The position numbers and the translations under genes were made by a program. DNA of 64,000 nt from an uncultured Chitinophagaceae bacterium (lineage in GTDB: Bacteria > Bacteroidota > Bacteroidia > Chitinophagales > Chitinophagaceae), in assembly GCA_937981995.1 (NCBI GenBank), contig CALJNC010000007.1, positions 1 to 64,000 of the forward strand, written 5' to 3'. This document shows positions 26,272 through 32,284 of this stretch, piece by piece. The notes beneath the pieces are model-generated. The model had not been told where the DNA came from and did not search any database. It worked only from the letters and a program-made list of their open reading frames with translations. Each line of letters starts with the position of its first letter. Position 1 is the stretch's first letter.

Positions 26272-26775
26272 ATGAAAAAAATAATAACAATACTAGCCGT
26301 TTGTCTACTTACTAGTTTTAGTATGCAAGCACAGCAAAAGATAGGACACATTAATTCTCAACTTTTACTATCTATTATGCCCCAAATGAAAAAGGCACAA
26401 GATGACGTAAAAAAGTATGCTCAAACATTCCAGACAAAATTGACTGCAATGCAAAAAGAGTATGACGCTAAAGTGAAAAAATTACAAGCTGAAGCTAATG
26501 GGATGAGTGATGCCATCAAAGAAGTACAAATTAAGGAAATCCAAGATTTAGAAGGGCGTATAGTACAGTTAAGCAAAACGGGCGAGAAGAAAGTTTCTGA
26601 AAAAGAGCAAGAACTTGCAGCACCTATTATTAAAAAAGCTGATGTAGCTATAAAAGCAGTTGCTAAAGAACAAGGGTTCTCTTATGTAATTGATTCAAGC
26701 ACAGGAGCTCTTTTACATGCTGAGTCAAAGGACAACTTATTAGACGCAGTAAAAGCGAAATTGGGCATTAAATAG
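26272..26775 (+). CDS. OmpH/Skp-family periplasmic chaperone, copy 2
   Basis: This 167-residue protein has a signal peptide ending at MQA-QQ and the OmpH start 'KIGHINSQLLLSIMPQMKKAQDDV'. A coiled coil (about 35-115) follows and a C-terminal 'AIKAVAKEQGFSYVIDSSTGALLH'. It is clearly homologous to copy 1 in plan but diverged in sequence, so the duplication is old. Tandem Skp copies next to bamA are common in Bacteroidota. The two may form mixed trimers or favour different clients; nothing here decides it. Confidence 0.92.
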   Translation: MKKIITILAVCLLTSFSMQAQQKIGHINSQLLLSIMPQMKKAQDDVKKYAQTFQTKLTAMQKEYDAKVKKLQAEANGMSDAIKEVQIKEIQDLEGRIVQLSKTGEKKVSEKEQELAAPIIKKADVAIKAVAKEQGFSYVIDSSTGALLHAESKDNLLDAVKAKLGIK

Positions 26776-26797
26776 TCCTAAAAATTAAGAAATAATC

Positions 26798-26824
26798 AAA
26801 GGGAGCTTTCAGCTCCCTTTTTTT
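26798..26824 (+). terminator. Terminator after the tandem Skp genes
   Basis: GGGAGCT pairs with AGCTCCC around TTC, flanked by AAA and seven T. Confidence 0.85.
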
Positions 26825-26981
26825 ATGCAAAAATTACTCAATACTACTTAGTGTAAATTATCCTAAGAGTCAATAATATTAAGTATTAGAAGGAATAATC
26901 AACAATATTTCGAGAAGCTTACAGCGTAAGTAAATTAACTCAAAAAAAGTAGGAAAAAATCAATTTTACTCCCTTTCTGCC

Positions 26982-26989
26982 TATCTTTG
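26982..26989 (+). promoter_or_regulatory. -7 element (TATCTTTG) of rpsA
   Basis: TATCTTTG matches TAnnTTTG, 62 bases before the rpsA ATG. Confidence 0.55.
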
Positions 26990-26993
26990 CCGA

Positions 26994-27042
26994 CCGCTCA
27001 AAAGCCTTAGGTACGTGCTACCTATTTAAAAATTTATAGCGG
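26994..27042 (+). promoter_or_regulatory. Structured leader of the S1 mRNA
   Basis: CCGCT (26994-26998) can pair with AGCGG (27038-27042) and enclose a perfect hairpin TAGGTA-CGTGC-TACCTA (27008-27024). The outer stem begins just behind the -7 box and closes nine bases before the ATG. S1 represses its own translation through leader hairpins in gamma-proteobacteria. The sequence here is unrelated, so a similar role is inference. Confidence 0.45.
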
Positions 27043-27051
27043 AACATAAAA

Positions 27052-28968
27052 ATGGAAGATAATATAGAACAGCCAAAGGCTGAAAATCAAGAATCAACCG
27101 AAACTACGTCAACAGAAACAACTACGACGCAGGAAACTCCAAAACCAGAAGCAACAGTAATTGAGCACCCACAAGCTAGTGGCGCGCACGATGATTTTGA
27201 CTGGAGTGTAGACAAGAAACATGTAACTGGTTACACAGATGCAGAAATTGTAGAATTTGATAAATTCTATGAGCAATCCTTCTCAACCATTAATGACGGC
27301 GAAATCAAAAGCGCTATTATTATGGCCCTTACAGAAACTGATGCTGTTGTAGACATTGGATACAAAAGTGATGGTTTAATTTCTTTAAATGAATTTAGAG
27401 ATTTAGATGAAGTAAACGTAGGTGATGAAGTAGAAGTATTTGTAGTAGAAAAAGAAAACCGCGATGGCCACTTAGTATTGAGCCGCAAGCAAGCAAGAGC
27501 ATATCGTGCTTGGGAAAAAATCGTAAACTTCTACAAAACTGGCGAGGTAACTTCAGGTTTGATTACACACAAAACAAAAGGTGGTTTAATCGTAGATATC
27601 TTTGGTATGGAAACATTCTTACCAGGATCTCAAATTGATGTGAAGCCTGTTACTGACTACGATCAGTTTGTAGGTAAAACTATGGAGTTTAAAGTAGTTA
27701 AAATCAACGAAGAAATCCGTAATGCAGTAGTATCTCATAAAGCACTTATTGAAAGTGATATCGAAGCACAACGTGCTGAGATTATGGGCAAACTAGAGAA
27801 AGGACAAGTACTAGAAGGTACAGTGAAAAATGTTACTGACTTTGGTGCGTTTATTGACTTAGGTGGTATTGATGGTTTATTATATATTACTGATATCTCT
27901 TGGGGTCGTATTAAGCACCCAAGCGAGGTATTGGAAAATGGTCAGAGCTTGAATGTTGTAATTCTTGACTTTGATGATGATAAGAAACGTATCTCTTTAG
28001 GTTTAAAACAACTTACAGATCAGCCATGGGAAAAGCTTCCTGAAGAAATTAAGGAAGGAAACGTGGTGAAAGGTAAAGTAGTAAACATTGAAGATTACGG
28101 TGCATTTATCGAAATTGAGCCAGGTATTGAAGGTTTAGTTCACGTAAGTGAAATCACTTGGAGTAACCAGCCTATCAACGCTAAGGAGTACTTTACTGAA
28201 GGTAATGACTACGAAGCTAAGATTGTAGCCATTGATAAAGAGGAGAAGAAAATGAGCCTTTCTATCAAAGCTATGACGGAAGATCCTTGGGATAAAATCG
28301 AAGTTGAATTTGCTGAAGGAACTCGTCATACAGGTGTAGTTAAAAACTTAACTCCTTATGGTGTATTCTGTGAGTTTAATGATGGTATTGGTGGAATGAT
28401 TCACATATCTGACTTAAGCTGGGTTAAGCGTTACAACCACCCAAGTGACTTTACCAAAGTAGGTGATGAGCTTGAGGTTATGGTATTAAACGTTGATAGC
28501 GAAACACGTAAACTTTCTCTTGGACATAAGCAATTAGAAGATGATCCTTGGGATACATTCGAAAGTACATTCCCTATGGGAAGTACGCATGAAGGTCTTT
28601 TGATTCGTAAAGAAGATAAAGGTGGTATCGTACAATTACAATATGGTTTAGAAGCATTTGCTCCTACACGTCACTTACGTAAAGAAGACGAGAAATCTGT
28701 TGCAGCTGATGAAACAGCGCAGTTTATGATCATTGAATTTGATCGTAACGAAAAACGTATTCTTGTTTCACATTCTAAAACTTGGGAAGCTGAGAAAGAA
28801 ATGGAAAAAGAAGCGGGTCGTCAGGAAGCAAGAGCTAACCATGATCGTACAAAGAAGTCAATGAAGTCTATGCAATCTAAGATTGAGAAAGCTACATTGG
28901 GTGATTTAGATGTATTAGCTAATCTTAAGAAGAAAATGGAAGGAGAAGAAAAAGGAGGCGAAAGCTAA
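27052..28968 (+). CDS. rpsA: 30S ribosomal protein S1
   Basis: The 638 residues hold six S1 OB-fold repeats: starting near 'EIKSAIIMALTETDAVVDIG', 'GEVTSGLITHKTKGGLIVDI', 'GQVLEGTVKNVTDFGAFIDL', 'GNVVKGKVVNIEDYGAFIEI', 'GTRHTGVVKNLTPYGVFCEF' and 'GSTHEGLLIRKEDKGGIVQL'. S1 binds mRNA on the 30S subunit. That matters more here than usual, since Bacteroidota mRNAs mostly lack Shine-Dalgarno sequences. The first ~40 residues are Thr/Glu-rich and disordered; the tail after repeat six is Lys/Glu-rich. The first two repeats are the most diverged and probably contact the ribosome. Confidence 0.95.
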   Translation: MEDNIEQPKAENQESTETTSTETTTTQETPKPEATVIEHPQASGAHDDFDWSVDKKHVTGYTDAEIVEFDKFYEQSFSTINDGEIKSAIIMALTETDAVVDIGYKSDGLISLNEFRDLDEVNVGDEVEVFVVEKENRDGHLVLSRKQARAYRAWEKIVNFYKTGEVTSGLITHKTKGGLIVDIFGMETFLPGSQIDVKPVTDYDQFVGKTMEFKVVKINEEIRNAVVSHKALIESDIEAQRAEIMGKLEKGQVLEGTVKNVTDFGAFIDLGGIDGLLYITDISWGRIKHPSEVLENGQSLNVVILDFDDDKKRISLGLKQLTDQPWEKLPEEIKEGNVVKGKVVNIEDYGAFIEIEPGIEGLVHVSEITWSNQPINAKEYFTEGNDYEAKIVAIDKEEKKMSLSIKAMTEDPWDKIEVEFAEGTRHTGVVKNLTPYGVFCEFNDGIGGMIHISDLSWVKRYNHPSDFTKVGDELEVMVLNVDSETRKLSLGHKQLEDDPWDTFESTFPMGSTHEGLLIRKEDKGGIVQLQYGLEAFAPTRHLRKEDEKSVAADETAQFMIIEFDRNEKRILVSHSKTWEAEKEMEKEAGRQEARANHDRTKKSMKSMQSKIEKATLGDLDVLANLKKKMEGEEKGGES

Positions 28969-28991
28969 TTGATTCTCATTTTATAAAATAC

Positions 28992-29023
28992 AATCCCCCA
29001 CGCTAAGCGTGGGGGATTTTTTT
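28992..29023 (+). terminator. Strong terminator after rpsA
   Basis: A perfect 12-bp stem (AATCCCCCACGC/GCGTGGGGGATT) with a three-base loop is followed by seven T. Confidence 0.9.
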
Positions 29024-29034
29024 ATCTTTATTGT

Positions 29035-29181
29035 ATGCTATTATTAGTTGTTGTTATAGGAATAGGAGTAGCTTATTATTTTGACTATAAAAAAAGTCCT
29101 GAATACTTTAAGCAAAAGATCCCTATTCTAATTGTAATTGGGATTATAATTACACTCTTCTTGCTATGGCTAAAGAGTTAA
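29035..29181 (+). CDS. 48-residue two-helix membrane microprotein
   Basis: The gene encodes an N-terminal hydrophobic helix (LLLVVVIGIGVAYYF), a short charged turn (DYKKSPEYFKQK) and a second helix (IPILIVIGIIITLFLLWL), ending in KS. This is the plan of a small bitopic hairpin membrane protein. A near-consensus -7 box (TATCTTTA, 29023-29030) lies a few bases upstream and the gene follows the rpsA terminator. The convergent VWA gene ends four bases past its stop. I do not recognise a family. The regular hydrophobic pattern and promoter position argue for a real gene, though chance cannot be excluded at this size. Confidence 0.55.
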   Translation: MLLLVVVIGIGVAYYFDYKKSPEYFKQKIPILIVIGIIITLFLLWLKS

Positions 29182-29185
29182 CAAC

Positions 29186-31243
29186 TTACTGAAGAATAAG
29201 CTGCGTTGTTTTATTACTTACAACTTTAAACTTTAATTGTTTTCTGCCCGCTTGCGGTGTGCCTGGTACTTTATCAAAATGTACTTTATAAGTTCCTGGT
29301 CTCATCATTTCTTTTTGATCAATCACATTCCCATTAATCGTCATTACATGAAAACGAGAGTCTGCATCGTTTAATTCACGGGTAAAATGAATAGTTCCTA
29401 AACGGTTTGAATTATTTATTTGTACAAAACCAGGCTCTGGCAATTGCACGATATGTGTTGCTGCAAAGCTAATATCATACATCGCAAATTTTAAAGGTGG
29501 CAACGTATTGATTTGGATATAATAGGTCCCGGGAGAATAATATAAAAGTTCTTTACACTCCTGTACTACCGTCTTATCCTTATTTTCAAATCGAGGGTTT
29601 ACAATAGCCTGAAATTCTTTAACTGGTCTACCCGGATTATTTGCATAAACAAACTGTAACGTTCCATCCGTCACCTCAATAAAAATTTTGTTGATACTAT
29701 TTTTATCTATTCTTACACCAGCTGTAGTCAAACTATTATCTCCTTTTACGGTAAATGAGTAACTGCCTGGATCAATTAATTTCATATCTGGTTCTCCCCT
29801 TGTTACCGATCGTATAAATCGTTTAACTTCTTTCTTTGAGGTAGCATCTTGCATTACAATCGTAGGCGTAGCATTACGATACATTTTTTTCTTCTGATAC
29901 TTATTTACAAAATACACCTGTACCAAAGTTTCGTTATGAGGAATAATTTCTCTGCTTACTTTTACTTTGCCATCGTTTTTTACAGTGCCCGGCGGTGGGA
30001 TTATCGTTTTTGGCTTTGGAGTTGTTTTTACTACTTTTTGAACAGGTGTGGTATAATTAAAAGTATACTCCAACTTTTTATATAAAGGAGGCACATAAAT
30101 AGGACGCGGCACTCTAAAAGCATATACCAAACGATGTCTTGGCTCAAAAGGTCTTAAGGCTGTAAGTTTTTCCGTAACTTTTTGAACCGGAGGTTCCGGC
30201 TTTTCAAAATTAAAAGTATACTCCAACTTATTATAAAGTGGTTTTACACGCAGTGGCTTAACGGCAGCAGGTTGTGCTTTGGCTAGCATGCTAGTTAAAG
30301 GTGATATCCTAGACAAGTTAGTTGTAAGCCTTTTTACAGGCGGTGTCATATCAAAAGTGAACGTATACTCAAGCACACGATACAAAGGGCTTAAAGTCAA
30401 CGGACTTGGGGCAGGTAACAAATTTGATTCAACTTTACCTGAGAAAGGATTAAGCACTTGTAAGCCTATGGTGTTTCGCTTCACGATTTCCTTAGGTTCT
30501 ACAACTCTAGGCTTCACTACTTTAGGCTTTGAATTTTTGATAGGCGTATTAGAAAAAACCGTTTTTAAGTTTAGATTCTTTTTCTTATTAAGAATAGGTC
30601 TATTTTCATCAACTATTAATTTTACAGCCTTAGGTATGTCATTTACATCCTGAACCGCCACGTATTTACCTAGGCAGTTGTAATACGTTTTTAAGTTAGA
30701 ATTATTATCAAGCCCAATAATGTATGGCGTAATGCTAATTTTATTTTTTAGTAAATCACTAAACGTTTGACAAATATCTCCGCCGCACGACTCTCCCCCG
30801 TCCGTTATAAATATTATGGAATAATCATAATCGTTTGTATTATTCATTTCATTGCTGGCAGCTTGGCGTAAGCTATAGGCAATTGGTGACCAGCCAATGG
30901 GTGTGGTATGTAATAAGGATTGTTTAATCTGATTTGCATTTTGCAAATTAAACGGTACAATCAATCTTGAATCGGTACAGTTTTTGAGCTGCGAAGGGTA
31001 CTCGGTACCATAAGCACGAACCCCAAATTCAATTTCATTATTTACAGCATAAATACTATCCACTATTTGTAGTAGAATATCACTAGCAATAGAAAAACGA
31101 TTATAATCGTCATTCCACTTATAGGTCATACTAGATGAGGCATCAAGTATAAATAAAATTCTAGTTTTTTTAGTTTGGGCTTGCGCCGAAAAGCTTAGTA
31201 AGCATATAAGAAACAAAAAGTAATATGTAAGCCGTTTAGCGAT
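29186..31243 (-). CDS. Secreted VWA-domain protein with Pro-rich tandem repeats, apparent non-AUG start
   Basis: A von Willebrand A domain follows the signal peptide: 'ILFILDASSSM' is the DxSxS metal site, and 'IIFITDGGESCGGD' is its later strand. It covers about residues 25-215. Residues about 240-420 hold diverged repeats with 'PLY(K/N)KLEYTFNF' and 'PPVxKxT', and the C-terminal third has three PEGA-like beta segments with 'PGTYYIQI' and 'PGTYKVHF'. The signal peptide reads well only from an ATC codon at 31243 ('AKRLTYYFLFLICLLSFSAQAQ'); the first usual start, TTG at 31216, removes its charged end. A -7 box lies four bases before that ATC. The protein should be periplasmic or on the surface. 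Function unknown; there is no T9SS sorting domain. Confidence 0.7.
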   Translation of the reverse strand: MAKRLTYYFLFLICLLSFSAQAQTKKTRILFILDASSSMTYKWNDDYNRFSIASDILLQIVDSIYAVNNEIEFGVRAYGTEYPSQLKNCTDSRLIVPFNLQNANQIKQSLLHTTPIGWSPIAYSLRQAASNEMNNTNDYDYSIIFITDGGESCGGDICQTFSDLLKNKISITPYIIGLDNNSNLKTYYNCLGKYVAVQDVNDIPKAVKLIVDENRPILNKKKNLNLKTVFSNTPIKNSKPKVVKPRVVEPKEIVKRNTIGLQVLNPFSGKVESNLLPAPSPLTLSPLYRVLEYTFTFDMTPPVKRLTTNLSRISPLTSMLAKAQPAAVKPLRVKPLYNKLEYTFNFEKPEPPVQKVTEKLTALRPFEPRHRLVYAFRVPRPIYVPPLYKKLEYTFNYTTPVQKVVKTTPKPKTIIPPPGTVKNDGKVKVSREIIPHNETLVQVYFVNKYQKKKMYRNATPTIVMQDATSKKEVKRFIRSVTRGEPDMKLIDPGSYSFTVKGDNSLTTAGVRIDKNSINKIFIEVTDGTLQFVYANNPGRPVKEFQAIVNPRFENKDKTVVQECKELLYYSPGTYYIQINTLPPLKFAMYDISFAATHIVQLPEPGFVQINNSNRLGTIHFTRELNDADSRFHVMTINGNVIDQKEMMRPGTYKVHFDKVPGTPQAGRKQLKFKVVSNKTTQLILQ

Positions 31244-31247
31244 AGAG

Positions 31248-31255
31248 CAAATTTA
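31248..31255 (-). promoter_or_regulatory. -7 element (TAAATTTG) of the VWA gene
   Basis: TAAATTTG on the minus strand matches TAnnTTTG and ends four bases before the apparent ATC start, leaving no room for a leader. Confidence 0.45.
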
Positions 31256-31352
31256 CGTATTAATAGAAACGCAAAGTTCAAAAGCTCATTATTGTTCTGT
31301 TATAATATCAACCGATAAATAGCATATATTTAAAACTATATGCCTCTCGGTG

Positions 31353-32189
31353 CTAATAGTCGCCTAAGGTCTCGCTTAACTGACCAAGAGCATCAGCCAA
31401 TTGGTCATCGTTAGGAGCAATACCATGCCACTTATGCGTGCCTTCCATAAAATCAACTCCTGCACCCATCTCAGTTTTCATAAGGATACCAATTGGTTTG
31501 CCATTACCCGTTGCAGCTTTTGCTTCACCTAATACTTTTACTACATCAGCCATATCATTGCCATTCATTTCAAACATTTGCCATCCAAATGTTTCCCATT
31601 TAGCCTTAATATCTCCCATGCTCATTACGTCATCGGTGCTACCATCAATCTGCTGACCGTTAAAGTCAATAGTTGAAATTACATTATCTAATTTATGATG
31701 AGCTGCAAACATAAGCGCTTCCCAATTTTGACCTTCTTGCAATTCGCCATCACCATGAAGGGTGTATACAATACTTGCATCATCATTCATTTTCTTGGCC
31801 ATGGCTGAGCCGCATGCTACGCTTAAACCTTGCCCTAAACTACCTGAAGCAATACGCACACCCGGTAAACCTTCGTGTGTAGTAGGATGTCCTTGTAAGC
31901 GTGTATTTAATTTTCTAAATGTACTTAGCTCATCTATTGGAAAATAACCTGCACGAGAAAGTACACTGTAAAATACAGGAGAAATATGACCATTTGATAA
32001 ATAGAAAACATCTTCGCCATGTCCTTCCATTGTAAAGTTCTCCGCATTATGGTTCATTGTTTCAAAGTATAGTGCAACTAAAAAATCTGTGCAACCTAAT
32101 GAACCACCTGGGTGACCACTTTGCACACCATGCACCATTCTTACAATATCTCTTCTTACTTGTGATGCAATTTCTTGTAGTTTCTCCAT
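31353..32189 (-). CDS. Transketolase N-terminal subunit (thiamine-diphosphate half)
   Basis: The 278 residues match the N-terminal half of transketolase. The family start 'MVHGVQSGHPGGSLG' and the diphosphate-binding motif 'TLHGDGELQEGQNWEALMFA' are both present. It ends at 'DQLADALGQLSETLGDY', where the split form stops. Many bacteria encode transketolase as two adjacent genes; the C-terminal (Pyr-binding) subunit is needed for activity but is not a neighbour here. The start at 32189 is preferred because the extra 27 residues possible upstream run into the terminator of the M36 gene. It acts in the pentose phosphate pathway. Confidence 0.88.
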   Translation of the reverse strand: MEKLQEIASQVRRDIVRMVHGVQSGHPGGSLGCTDFLVALYFETMNHNAENFTMEGHGEDVFYLSNGHISPVFYSVLSRAGYFPIDELSTFRKLNTRLQGHPTTHEGLPGVRIASGSLGQGLSVACGSAMAKKMNDDASIVYTLHGDGELQEGQNWEALMFAAHHKLDNVISTIDFNGQQIDGSTDDVMSMGDIKAKWETFGWQMFEMNGNDMADVVKVLGEAKAATGNGKPIGILMKTEMGAGVDFMEGTHKWHGIAPNDDQLADALGQLSETLGDY

Positions 32190-32213
32190 AATAGTGGTGT
32201 TATAAATACTTCC

Positions 32214-32221
32214 CAAAGGTA
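32214..32221 (-). promoter_or_regulatory. -7 element (TACCTTTG) of the transketolase subunit gene
   Basis: TACCTTTG on the minus strand matches TAnnTTTG, 24 bases before the ATG at 32189 and just behind the upstream terminator. Confidence 0.5.
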
Positions 32222-32227
32222 GTGGTG

Positions 32228-32262
32228 AAAAAAAAATCCCGTCTCCTAAATGAGACGGGATT
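32228..32262 (-). terminator. Terminator of the M36 protease gene
   Basis: On the minus strand AATCCCGTCTC pairs with GAGACGGGATT (11 bp, six-base loop), followed by a T run. It lies 22 bases after the stop at 32285. Confidence 0.9.
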
Positions 32263-32284
32263 CCTACCAATTTATAAACAATAT

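Noticed and set aside
30279-30653. Plus-strand frame inside the VWA gene
   Set aside because: Shadow of the Pro/Lys-rich repeats; the minus-strand frame is complete and has domains.
31322-31343. Hairpin GCATATA/TATATGC after the transketolase subunit gene as terminator
   Set aside because: The stem is AT-rich with an eight-base loop and no T run on the minus side, so it is too weak to call.
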